DNA from: Physocladia obscura
Lineage: Eukaryota; Chytridiomycota; Chytridiomycetes; Chytridiales; Chytriomycetaceae
Direction: 5' to 3'
DNA: 14,816 nt
Assembly: GCA_027596945.1 (NCBI GenBank)
Contig: JADGJH010000744.1
Coordinates: 1-14,816 of the forward strand
Position numbers and translations under genes: made by a program. How positions within the stretch are numbered: the first letter of the stretch is position 1; every line of letters begins with the position of its first letter. Shown piece after piece: positions 1 through 8,716 of this stretch. The notes below the pieces were generated by a model that made no database searches, was not told the origin of the DNA, and saw only the letters and a program-made list of their open reading frames with translations.

Positions 1-592
1 AGTATTTTACAAAGTCAAAAATCAAAAAAATGCCATTTTTTTGTCTGGCTCAATATTTTTGAAAATAGCTGTAAATTCAATTCGAAAGGCAAAATTCAAT
101 ACAGCAGATTACCTGAATACAAGAATCTATGCAAAAATAGAGGAATTTACGTTAGCAGTTTGATCAAAATCTGAAACAAAGAGGACTCACCACAAGATAA
201 GAGTTTTTTAATGCAATACAAACAAGTCTGTCCGAGTTGTATGTAAAATCTGTTAGCAAAAATTAATAAAGAGCTATGTGGATGGATGAATCCGTAAGAC
301 AAAACTTATTTAAATTTGGTGAATTGGGTATGAAGAGTTAAGGTCGTTGCCTAAAATATGAATAAACAAACCGCCATCACAGAATCACAAAACACTACAC
401 TGGAAAACTCCGGTTTGAACATACAGCACTTCAAGTCTACTGTCTCGCATTTTTTTCCTTTGTGAGTTGCCCATATTCCTCATTACCTCGTTTGTTATGG
501 GCAAATACGATAAGGCTTCTTCTTTGAACTGTCTGATCCCAACACAAGTTTGTTGACAAAATAAAAAGATTCAAAACCAAGCAGCCTCAAAT
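1..592. other. AT-rich stretch without a recognised gene
   Basis: I see no convincing coding region, RNA gene or repeat here. The stretch is AT-rich with short A and T runs, and stops interrupt all frames. It lies just downstream of the stop codon of the decayed kinase, so part of it may be that gene's former 3' flank. Confidence 0.6.
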
Positions 593-1513
593 TCAAGGTC
601 CTTTCTTCAATTTGTCGCTGTTGAAGTTTTGTTTGACGCTCGGCAAAATATCCTGCGCATGAGTATTGCTAAGCCAACTGTGCTTAAGAGCTTCAGTAGC
701 TGTCAAACGAGTATCAGGATTTGAATCGAGAAGTTTGGATATAAAATCTTTGGCTGAAATGGATTGAGTTTTCAACTCAACAACACAATGACAAAAAAGA
801 AGTTACAAATATCAAAGCATACCAAGGTCTGATATGTGACTCCAATGTTGCTCGTCAAATTCGTAATCACAGGCTTTAATGGCTTGGAACAAATCAGCTT
901 GGGTTTCGCCCCAGAACGGTGTGTATCCAACCAACAAAATATACGAAATGACTCCAACAGCCCATAAGTCCACTGGCCGTCCATATCCTGGTGTTTCAAA
1001 AGTACTTCTGGTGATACGTATATTGGTGAGCCGTAAGTGGTGTGGAGAATGTGATCATTCGTGGCCATCTTTGAAAGTTCAAAATCAGTGACAAGAATAT
1101 GCGTTTTCGATAATTTGTCTCTTAATCTGAAAAACAAAAAAGCCATCGAAAATAATTTTTAAGAACAGAAGAACATGGTTATATCAAAATAACAGTCCAA
1201 TTGTTTTTTTTTTTTGCTGACAAAATATTTTTTGGTTTCAAGTCCCCCAAAGAATGCAAGGATTCGATAGCTGAGAAATTATTTCTAAAGCGTCTTTCTC
1301 AGAGAAGAATAAGTTGTTCAATCAAATCAAATAATTCGCCACCTACGTGAAGTTGAATCATGAAGCTTCGTAATTTTTTTTAAAAACAACTTGTCACCGG
1401 TTGCGAGTTGGGTGACCAAAAAGACTTTGTCTTCGGTTTCGAAATAGTCTTCGAGACAAATTAGATGCTCGTGATGAACTTTTTGAAGAATTGATATTTC
1501 GGAGCGAAGTTCT
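593..1513 (-). pseudogene. Decayed CaMK-like serine/threonine kinase
   Basis: Kinase blocks appear in the right order on the minus strand, but not in one frame. They are EISILQKVHHEHLICLEDYF (near 1450-1500), a GGELFDLIE block after a likely intron 1343-1397, SEKDALEII (near 1275-1300), LHSLGDLKPKNIL (near 1222-1258), ILVTDFELSK (near 1065-1110), YGSPIYVSPEVLL (near 1000-1040), GYGRPVDLWAVGVISYILL (near 930-990) and, after a likely 69-base intron at 754-822, AKDFISKLLDSNPDTRLTA ending at a TGA at 593-595. This order fits the CaMK group. Frame breaks fall near 1271, 1302-1313 and 991-997. The catalytic loop lacks the IVHR part of IVHRDLKP, DFG is DFE and APE is SPE. No glycine-rich loop or VAIK lysine was found upstream. 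I call it a pseudogene. Assembly indels could explain the shifts but not the lost catalytic motifs. Confidence 0.8.
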
Positions 1514-1770
1514 GATCCACATCATGTACAAAAATAACCAGATTAACATATTTTTAGCTAGACAAAGAAATGGTCGAGTTAATGTGTGTGTCCAATTAGC
1601 TAAGATTTTTGTTGATTATGAAGGGAAAAATAAATTGGCGATTTATTTCTTTTTTTGTGATCGCACATATCCCAGATGAAAAAAAAAATTTGATGTAAAT
1701 ATTTTTCAATAAAATAAAAATTCACGTTAATGGTTCAATTTCTTCTGCAAATTATTTCGCAAAAGACTCG

Positions 1771-2733
1771 TCAACGTACCACATCTCCATCGGCAGCATC
1801 AACAACAACAGCAGCATTAATGTCATTTTCATCATATTGCTCCTGTTTCCACCGCGCCACAAAATCACGCCACTCCTGCCGCTGATCTCTCTGCTGCAAC
1901 TGCAACTGCTGCTGCTGAGTATTTTCGACCATTGGCGTATTTCCTGCTGCTGTGGTATTAACAAGAAATCCAGACACGGTATTCCCTGCGTTATTATATC
2001 CAGCGTTAAGACTCGCGTGACTCCTTGACGTGATGGCAACCCCTCCCCCACCGCCGTATCTTTGCGACGCCAAAACAGTCGACGTACGCCGCGGAATTGT
2101 AGCGTTTGGTGTTGGCGTCGGCGTGCGATGTCCACCATGACTTTCCAACGACTCGGCAAGCGCCTGGGATAGCCGCGCGGTACGTGATTTGATCTGGTTG
2201 CGGAAAAAAAGTGCGATTGCAATCAGTAGGAGCACGGCGAATCCAGCAACGACTCCGCCAAATATCATGCCGCCGAGACGGGCTGTGCTGCCATTGTCGG
2301 CGTCCGATGTTGTTGTTGCGAGTGTGGCGGTGATTGAGATTGTTGTTGAGTTGATTATCGTGTATGTGGTAATTATGACTGGCGAGACTGTTGTTGTTAT
2401 TTGTGTTGTTGCTGTTGATGCAGTGTTTGCTGGGTCTTGTGACGATGTGGGTATTGATTGTGTATTTGAACTTTGAGTTTGGGGGGCAGCAGAGGTTGAC
2501 GGCGGCAGCTGCGATGATGACGTTGGCTGTGACGGTGTATTTGCGGATGTGGTTTTGCTGGTATCGTCAGTTGTAGCCGCATTAGATGTTGTAGTTGTGG
2601 TTGTGGTTGTGGTTGTGGTGGTTGTTGTTGCTTGACTGGTAACTGTGGTTGCCTGTGAAGGAGAAGACAATGGCGGTCCTGAAGAGTCGGTGGTAGTAGG
2701 TATATTTGCTGGTCCTCCAGTTTTTGAAGTCAT
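1771..2733 (-). CDS. Thr/Ser-rich single-pass membrane protein with Gln-rich tail
   Basis: A 320-residue protein if translation starts at the first in-frame ATG (2733); a TTG-started reading to 2790 is less likely. Residues 1-150 are a Thr/Ser/Pro-rich stalk with 14 consecutive Thr at 36-49, a typical O-mannosylated fungal ectodomain. Residues 154-177 form one hydrophobic span followed by basic residues (RNQIKSR), which places the rest in the cytoplasm. The tail has a TPTPTP stretch, a Gly run (227-231), a Gln run (273-281) and a charged QRQEWRDFVARWK block near 283-296. No signal peptide is visible, so the span may act as a signal anchor, or a 5' exon is missing. Its neighbour at 3029-3943 has the same layout, the same strand and a shared QATTTTTT stalk, so the two are probably paralogues. 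Resemblance to Mid2/WSC-like wall sensors is architectural only; the function is unknown. Confidence 0.72.
   Translation of the reverse strand: MTSKTGGPANIPTTTDSSGPPLSSPSQATTVTSQATTTTTTTTTTTTTTSNAATTDDTSKTTSANTPSQPTSSSQLPPSTSAAPQTQSSNTQSIPTSSQDPANTASTATTQITTTVSPVIITTYTIINSTTISITATLATTTSDADNGSTARLGGMIFGGVVAGFAVLLLIAIALFFRNQIKSRTARLSQALAESLESHGGHRTPTPTPNATIPRRTSTVLASQRYGGGGGVAITSRSHASLNAGYNNAGNTVSGFLVNTTAAGNTPMVENTQQQQLQLQQRDQRQEWRDFVARWKQEQYDENDINAAVVVDAADGDVVR
2587..2628. repeat. Threonine-codon microsatellite
   Basis: A GT-rich run on the plus strand reads as 14 consecutive Thr codons (ACN) in the minus-strand gene. Third positions vary, with ACC, ACA and ACT mixed, so it is an imperfect trinucleotide tract and likely to vary in length between isolates. 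Confidence 0.75.
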
Positions 2734-2778
2734 TGATTGGTAAAGTAGTACGGATGGTTTGTGGCTCTTTACAAGGGT

Positions 2779-2805
2779 TGAGTCATCCAATCAATCAATC
2801 AATTT
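2779..2805 (-). promoter_or_regulatory. Candidate upstream element: TGAGTCA plus ATCA repeats
   Basis: A TGAGTCA heptamer (2779-2785, the Gcn4/AP-1 consensus in fungi) is followed by CCAATCAATCAATCAA (2788-2803), just upstream of the chosen ATG at 2733. Such short motifs occur by chance, and this one may lie in the 5' leader rather than the promoter. Regulation by a bZIP factor is only a suggestion. Confidence 0.25.
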
Positions 2806-3028
2806 TTTTTTGTTCTTGCCAAATCTCTTTGTCAATTAAACTTCTGTTTTCTACTCGCTTTATTAATCAGTAATTCATCAATGAGGAATAGGTTTTTGAA
2901 AAGAGAGAAAAAAATAGTAGTTATACTCTTTAAAAAAGTCAATGTAAATGAGGCCCTTTTGGACAGGAGAAAGAAAAAAACAAAAAACATCTAAATACTT
3001 TGTAAAACCACGTATTCAGATTCCCGAT

Positions 3029-3943
3029 TTATTGCTGCGGGGCAGGAGGAAGAGCCGACTCAGTTTGTGGAAGTTGCTGCAGTTGTTGTTGTTGCTGAGC
3101 GTATTGAGCCATGTAGTGTTCATAGGCGCCCGGGTTTTCAGCAAAGTACTGCTGCCACTGCGCGGCGTAGTCTTCTTGCTGCTGTGGATTGTGGACTTGT
3201 TGCTGCTGCTGGAAGGCGAGCTGCTGCTGATACTGCTCCCACTGCTGGTACTGAGCTTGAGCTTGTGCCTGTGCCTGGTCATCGGGGAAAGAAGGAAGTT
3301 GTTGTTGTTGCTGCTGGTAGGGGTTTTGGTCGTATGGGTACTGTTGTTGCTGGCTGGCTAGCTGTTGTTGCTGTGGGCTGGCGCTGGCTAGCCGGATGGT
3401 GCTGCTCTTGTTGACTAAAGACGAAGGAGTGGCCGGAAAGTCGAGATTGCTGAGGGTCAGGGCTGCGTTACGCTCCTTGCGCTGGCGAAGGTACCACCAC
3501 ACGGCGGCTGCAAGGATAGCGACAGCCGCAAGGCCGCCGATGACGCCGCCAACAACTGCGCCTGTGTTCGACCCGCCACCGCTGCTGGGGTTCAAGTTGG
3601 TCATGTCGGTTGCCGTGCCAGTGTTGGTGGAAGTGCTGGTCCCGGTAGTTAGGTGCGAATTGGCAGTGGTCGTTGTTGTGGTTGCTCCCCCGACATTCCC
3701 CGCCGGCACAGTAGTAGTAGTAGTACTGGAAGCGATAGAACTTATCCCTACGTCCGACGTGGTCCCTACTGCGTTAGTTGTTGATGCCGGCACACTATTG
3801 GTTGTCGTGGTAGTAGTAGTCGTGGTCGTGGCCTGAGCGGTTGTCGGCGCAACCGTTGTCGTTGACGGAACAACCACCGAAGATGTTGTTGTTGACGATG
3901 CGACCAATGCGCTCGTTGTTGTCACGCCTGCTGATGTTGACAT
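3029..3943 (-). CDS. Thr/Ser-rich single-pass membrane protein with polyglutamine tail
   Basis: A 304-residue protein from the first in-frame ATG (3943) to TAA at 3029-3031. Residues 1-118 are Thr/Ser/Ala-rich with ten consecutive Thr at 39-48. A SGGGSNTGAVVGGVIGG entry into the membrane span (129-151) is the form usual in fungal Mid2-like and WSC-like proteins, followed by RQRKER. The cytoplasmic tail is Gln-rich, with (AQ)n at 224-231 and three W/Y blocks: QWEQY, QWQQY and AYEHYMAQY. No signal peptide is visible from this start. In-frame Leu codons continue upstream (LHLSLLL before the Met), and a possible splice acceptor sits in them (…cacctcag near 3950), so a 5' exon with the signal sequence could be missing. 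Likely paralogue of the gene at 1771-2733. Probably a surface or wall-associated protein; role unknown. Confidence 0.72.
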   Translation of the reverse strand: MSTSAGVTTTSALVASSTTTSSVVVPSTTTVAPTTAQATTTTTTTTTTNSVPASTTNAVGTTSDVGISSIASSTTTTTVPAGNVGGATTTTTTANSHLTTGTSTSTNTGTATDMTNLNPSSGGGSNTGAVVGGVIGGLAAVAILAAAVWWYLRQRKERNAALTLSNLDFPATPSSLVNKSSTIRLASASPQQQQLASQQQQYPYDQNPYQQQQQQLPSFPDDQAQAQAQAQYQQWEQYQQQLAFQQQQQVHNPQQQEDYAAQWQQYFAENPGAYEHYMAQYAQQQQQLQQLPQTESALPPAPQQ

Positions 3944-4705
3944 TAACAGCAAACTGAGGTGCAATTAGATTTTTGAATCTCCTTTTCAAACTTTCTCGGC
4001 GTTCATGCCGCCAAGACCAAGCACCAAAAAATTAAAATCAACAGAAAAAGGAGCGAAAAACAAGGCACCAGGATATTTTGAAGGCAAAAACATATTTTTT
4101 GTATTTCCTTCAAGCACTGTATTCCAACCCCACGTCCAGATACTTTTGTCAGTTACCAGCCGGTACAACACTTCCATAAGCAATTTCTAAGTAAATCCTA
4201 TGAATGCAAAAAAGTCTACCCCGTGTGATCAAGTAGTTACATTTTTCCCAGTACAGATGTAAATGGTTCAAAATTGCCGATTGGTGTCTAAACTATCAGT
4301 GGCTAATGTAATAGTATTTTTTTTAAAAAGATGTTCATCAATGCGGAGTTGGAATCTGTGGGTGATGTTGAAGCTGGGCTACACATATCGTGTTTAAGTG
4401 CAGCAAGACAATCCAGCAGGGTCTTTTTATTTATTTAGTATTAATGCAGCAACTGACGCATACATGAACAATTTACAATACAAGTTGCCTGGGCTATCAT
4501 AAATAAGTGGACACCTTTTGGTGACACTTCTAAGGTACATAAAGTCTTAGACGTGATTGGACTTTCTCTCAGCCTTTATCCTTGTTTGCATTTCTGCGAG
4601 GATCGCTTTGGATCTCCTAATATAAGCTTAATAAAGTTGATTCCTCGATGCTCTGTTTCTGGACATTTTCTTAGCTATCGGCAGAAAATTACAATATTTT
4701 ATCCG
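3944..4705. other. Intergenic region between 3' end of fusion enzyme and 5' end of membrane gene
   Basis: Both flanking genes are on the minus strand, so this stretch holds the 3' region of the fusion-enzyme gene and the promoter of the gene ending at 3029. Short open frames of about 60 codons occur on both strands (3986-4190), one with a hydrophobic stretch (GALFFAPFSVDFNFLVLGLG). I could not join it in phase to the downstream gene with good splice sites. No RNA gene seen. Confidence 0.5.
4426..4435 (-). terminator. Candidate poly(A) signal of the fusion-enzyme gene
   Basis: Two overlapping AATAAA hexamers on the minus strand (plus-strand TTTATTTATT), about 270 bases past the stop codon at 4706. 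Position and spacing suit a fungal 3' UTR, but the motif is common in AT-rich DNA. Confidence 0.35.
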
Positions 4706-7613
4706 TCAAAAAGAGTTAATTGCTTCATCTACTGTTTTATAATCAAAATGAAAACCAGATTGCAAAAGCCTGCTTGGCACAAGTCGCTCGGAATCTAAAA
4801 TCACACAACTCGATTCGCCCAACGCGCCGCGAAACACAGCTTCTGGAACTCGAATTAACCCCAATCCACGACAACTCTTCAATACTTGCTGATTTGTTGC
4901 GACAGTTGGTCCCACCAAGTTAATCTTTCCCGAAAACTTGTTTGGATTCTCCATGACGGTACAAAATCCATTTGCGGCATCATCAATGTGAATCCATGGA
5001 ACAAACTGATGTCCAGTACCAATCTTTGAAACTCCTGCAAAGGCAGCAAATCGTAAATACGGTAGCAAGCCTCCTTCATGTGATAATACATGACCGATTC
5101 TCACAACTGAAACAGGAATTAGATCAAAGAAACTCTCTACAGCAGCCTCTTCAATCTTCTTGCACGTACTAGGACGAAAATTTGAGACCCTAGAAACAGA
5201 ATCCACATGGACAAATTCAAAATCATCTTCAACAACTAAATGTCCAGAGTCACCAGCAACTCCTGCCGCAGAAGCTTGCACAAACCCTTTTGGTGAAATG
5301 CCACGCGCACTTGCTTGAGCCACAGCATCTCTCATTGCATGTATCGCGTTTATTCGCGATTCCAGAACCTGATTTTTAACTTTTTCTGTCCACCACAAGG
5401 AATCTGCAACACTAGATCCTGCCAAGTTCAAGAGAACAGAATTAGATTGAATGGCCGTAGACCAACCGTTCCCAGTTTTTGCATCCCATTTGAGAAATTC
5501 AACGTTTGGATTGGGGTGGGTTACTTTGATGGGGGATTGGCGTGTTAAGACTGTGACGGCCCATCCTCGTAATAAAAGTGAGTTTACAACTGCAGTTCCA
5601 ATCATTCCAGTACCTCCAGATACAATTGCATGGTTTTTAGGTTGCGTTAGAACGCTGCGTGGAGACACTTCAAAGTGTCCAAAGTAACGCATCAGTTTTC
5701 CAATTCCAAACAGGGATATGGTTCCATCAAATAACCATCCGCTGTCAGTTGCAGTTTCCACCCAGTCGGATGAAATAATTCGAGATGGGAGGTACCATTG
5801 CAGCAATCGAATACCACAGCTGTTGAACACGAGACGTTTGCCGTTGTCTTGAATTTGAATCGTATACACCAACTGAACCACGCGATCCAAGATGCCTCCA
5901 ACTCTTTCTACGAGAAATCCATCACGCATGACACAGTGAGTCGTTGAATATGATTTCTGGAGTCCAGGTTTACCAAAACCAAACACGCGGGTCCATTTTT
6001 GAGTAAAATGCGCGGGATCTAATGCTGATACTCGAGCCTTAAATGTTTCCGTTTTCATAGCTGTTGGCAAACCCATCAAATTTCCCAGCACTTTTCCAAC
6101 CCAATTTGCGGACCGTTCAACAGTCACAATCCCCGTTCCGTACCTTGGGATACCAGCGCAAGTTTTGAACTCTTTAACATGAGGAGCCAACATGTCGACT
6201 TTCTCTTTACCTAGAACTTCCTCCAAAATACAATATCCACGGTGTTTGGTAGCTGGAGGAGCCCAGTACCACCGTTTAGAATCCCCACCCAGCGAATATC
6301 CAACAACTCTTTCAAAAATCCAGGCTTGCAGTCTTGGCATCAACCGGCCACTCAACCTCATGACAAAATTCCTCGTCCATCCCAAAACTCCGCCGACCTG
6401 CCCAACAGTTGCAATAAAATCTGCCATGCCCTGAACAACTCTAGCTCTCGTCTTTCTCATTTTTTCATAGACTTGACTCATTTCTTTCCAATCATTATCG
6501 GATACAAGTGCCCAATCTTTCGGCAACTTTTCCAACAAATAAACCAAAACACTTGCATCTTCAATACAAAGCCCTGCACCCTGCGCAATATTTGGTGCAG
6601 TCGCATGTGCCGAATCACCTAAAAGAATTACACGTCCTCCATAAGTATGCCAAGAAAACGCATTTACATTCGGAATCTTGTAGATATCTGTTTGAAGAAT
6701 CTGTGGGGCGGTTTCAATCAAAGTTTTCATCAACTCAACATCACTATCTGGACCTTTCCAGCCAGAAACCATATCCAAGAGGACTTTCTTTTTCGATTCA
6801 GTGATAATAGATGCGTGGATGCCTGATGGCTTGATTGGTGATGGTGGAGTTGTTGGGACAGCGAGAAACCAAAAACCAGTTGGATTTTTGAGAGGGACAA
6901 AACCGAATCGAAGAGGCTGAGTGTGAGTTGTTGAGCTTTGGCCCCAAGATTCAAATGACTTTGAGTGCCACTGACTTGTGGATGAAAGTGGAACGTTTGC
7001 ACGGAAGTAAGTGTATCCCAAGTGTTTTGGTTTGATGGATGAAGGTCGAAGTGTTGAATGTATACCGTCACATGCGACTAGGAGATTTGCAGTGATGATT
7101 TCTCCGGTGGAAAGAGTTACTGTGATTCCAGTGCTCGATGTGGTTAAGGAGCCAATTGTGGTGTTTTCCAATATTGCAACCGACGCCTTCATTCAATTAT
7201 ACGGCTGATGAATTCGAATCGAATAAATTGAAGTAAAGCAATACCTTTCCATCCTCAATTATAGTTGCGTATTTTTGAAGTATGTCCAACAAGGAAGCCC
7301 TGTCAAGACACAAGACGGGGAAGCGGCTGCTGAATCTACTAGAGGGGCCGGCCAACTTGCGACCCTCGCGATCGTAGTAGCCAGCGTTCGGCATCCACGA
7401 ACCTCTGGCTTGGACCTCTTGGACTGCGCTTGCGGAGATACTCGCAATCACTGCCATCGAGGCGGGCCACAGTCCTAGTCCGCCGCCAATGCCAGAGCCC
7501 ATTTTGCCGAGTGAATTACGCTCTACGATCGTGCATTGGATTCCAACGCGACTTGCGAGGCAAGCCAGGGTGAGTCCGCTGATGCCTGCACCTGATATCA
7601 AAAGATGTTTCAT
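4706..7613 (-). CDS. FAD monooxygenase - DUF4166 - SDR39U1/YfcH fusion protein
   Basis: Two exons, 7245-7613 and 4706-7186, join in phase 0 across a 58-base GT-AG intron and give 949 residues. Residues 1 to about 425 are an FAD-dependent aromatic-ring-hydroxylase-type domain (PHBH/UbiH family): dinucleotide fold GAGISG (9-14) ending at ER (31-32), an LDRASLLDIL block (103-112), a CDGIHS (DG) motif at 162-167 and GDSAHATAP…AQGAGLCIEDA (313-334) for FAD and the isoalloxazine site. Residues about 463-632 match the DUF4166 pattern (RYGTGIVTVERS, GLPTA, WTRVFG, LVERVGG, LPSR, a closing FGHFEVSP). Residues 641-949 are an extended short-chain dehydrogenase like YfcH/SDR39U1: GGTGMIG (647-653), NLAGSS, ASAAG, FVPWIHIDDAANG and a C-terminal VPEAVFRGALGE…RLVPSRLLQSGFHF block. 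The usual GYYG tyrosines of the YfcH family read GVAG here. FAD and NAD(P) binding are confident; substrates and products are unknown. The ATG at 7611-7613 sits correctly just before the Rossmann strand. Confidence 0.9.
7187..7244 (-). other. Spliceosomal intron, 58 bases, in the fusion-enzyme gene
   Basis: The donor GTATTG follows …IIEDGK, and the acceptor …AATGAAG precedes ASVAILENTT. Splicing keeps phase 0 and removes the in-frame stop that would end exon 1 (…SNSSAV then stop). The joined product restores a continuous FAD-binding domain, which is strong support. Confidence 0.85.
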
Positions 7614-7854
7614 TTTTTTGAACCTTATTCAGTCTACAAAAAATATGCCGAGTCATACAGATATTAACTTTGACATGAAAAAAAATAAAAAACAAAAGCT
7701 ATCATCCTCCTCTCTTTTTTCTCTTTCAAATATTTAAAAAAATAGTTGATTAGTTCAAATTTTTTTGAAAAATTCACATGATAAAGTTACTGATCATAAC
7801 AGAAATGAATATTAATATGACAAACCGCTTTTTTTTTTTTTTTTTAAATTTTTT
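7614..7854. other. Upstream region of the fusion-enzyme gene
   Basis: AT-rich DNA immediately 5' of the ATG at 7613, with A runs (7678-7695), T runs and a 17-base T tract (7830-7846). It presumably carries the promoter. I see no clear TATA or CCAAT box at a useful distance. Confidence 0.4.
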
Positions 7855-7916
7855 GGTTTTTTTGGAATTTTTTGGTTTCGCCAACGGTTATAAAAAACCA
7901 AATAATTAATGGAATT
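7855..7916 (+). repeat. 62-base direct repeat, copy 1
   Basis: Aligned by eye without gaps to 8049-8110, with seven differences in 62 bases (about 89% identical) and the same orientation. The core is GGTTTTTTTGGAATT, then TTTGGTTTCGC, ACGGTTATA and ATAATT…ATGGAATT. Noncoding; identity unknown. Confidence 0.85.
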
Positions 7917-8048
7917 TTTAAAAAAAACTATTTTAAAATTTTTTTTTTTTAATTTTTTTTTAAAAATTTAAATTTTAATTTTTTTTTTTATAAAATTAAT
8001 TAATATTTTTATTAAAAAACTTTTTTTTTTTTTTTTTTCAACTTCATC
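7917..8048. repeat. Low-complexity A/T tract between the direct repeats
   Basis: Almost purely A and T, with several runs of 8-18 T. It separates the two 62-base repeat copies, whose starts are 194 bases apart. Poly-T lengths here are the bases most likely to be misassembled. Confidence 0.85.
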
Positions 8049-8110
8049 GGTTTTTTTGGAATTGTTTGGTTTCGCACACGGTTATACAAATCCATATAAT
8101 TCATGGAATT
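8049..8110 (+). repeat. 62-base direct repeat, copy 2
   Basis: Second copy of the element at 7855-7916, same orientation. This copy has CCAT…ATGG arms around ATAATTC near its 3' end, a small partial palindrome that is weaker in copy 1. Confidence 0.85.
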
Positions 8111-8716
8111 GGTAATAACTCCTATTGTACAAGATATTATTCTTCATTGTCGGAGTCACGTTTTCATCCACACGGCACTTGTCACAGTCAGAAATTTCCG
8201 TTCGCTAACAGCATTTAGATAAACGCCTTCTCCGATCCGCACCATTTACAAAAACTCGTTGTTGTCATAGTCCGAATATCCAAAACTTGCGCCGAATATT
8301 ACAAGAACAAATTTTACGTCATGTCTTCCCATGATAGGATACGATGTCGCAAGTATCGGCAATCATGTCCTTGCCCAACTGCAATTTCTCATTTTTCCCT
8401 TCAATTTTCAAAAATATGTTTAAAATGATAGGCTGATAACTACCACGCTATATATGTATATATTTCACACATGCTTTTAGTTCACCAACTATCACGATTA
8501 TTTAAGCAGAAAAAATTTAAAGTTGTAAATGCGTAATGTAATATATTTTTTATGAGGTAACACGGAAAAAAGAGTCACGTGGAAAGGAAAGGGACAAAGG
8601 AAGGGAAACAAAAACCAAAAAACCAAAAAGAAAAAAAAAAAAAACCAGTAAAGAAAAATTGCTCGACCCAACAATTCATCCATTCATCCATGTTTTGTTT
8701 CTTCTACTTTAAAAAT
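8111..8716. other. Intergenic region 3' of the minus-strand membrane gene
   Basis: The sequence from 8111 to about 8400 is less AT-biased than its surroundings, but no frame stays open beyond about 30 codons. From 8450 on it is AT-rich, with TATATATGTATATATTT (8450-8465), a CACGTG E-box (8576-8581) and a purine-only stretch (about 8580-8660). The last part is presumably the 3' UTR of the gene ending at 8717. No RNA gene recognised. Confidence 0.5.

Noticed and set aside
3396..3836. 146-codon plus-strand frame with long Val runs
   Set aside because: Antisense readings of Thr and Ala repeat codons give Val/Leu runs. No real protein features.
7917..8048. CRISPR-like array or origin of replication in the A/T tract
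   Set aside because: There are only two repeat copies with low-complexity DNA between them and no unique spacers. A fungal nuclear origin cannot be recognised from A/T richness alone.
7847..8110. tRNA or other RNA polymerase III gene in the GGTTTCGC repeat
   Set aside because: The core resembles part of a B box only loosely. No A box, cloverleaf or anticodon arm can be formed.
8246..8332. Small minus-strand frame of about 28 codons with a hydrophobic stretch (VKFVLVIFGASFG)
   Set aside because: Too short to support, no start context or neighbouring exon found. Likely chance, though this area is less AT-rich than its surroundings.
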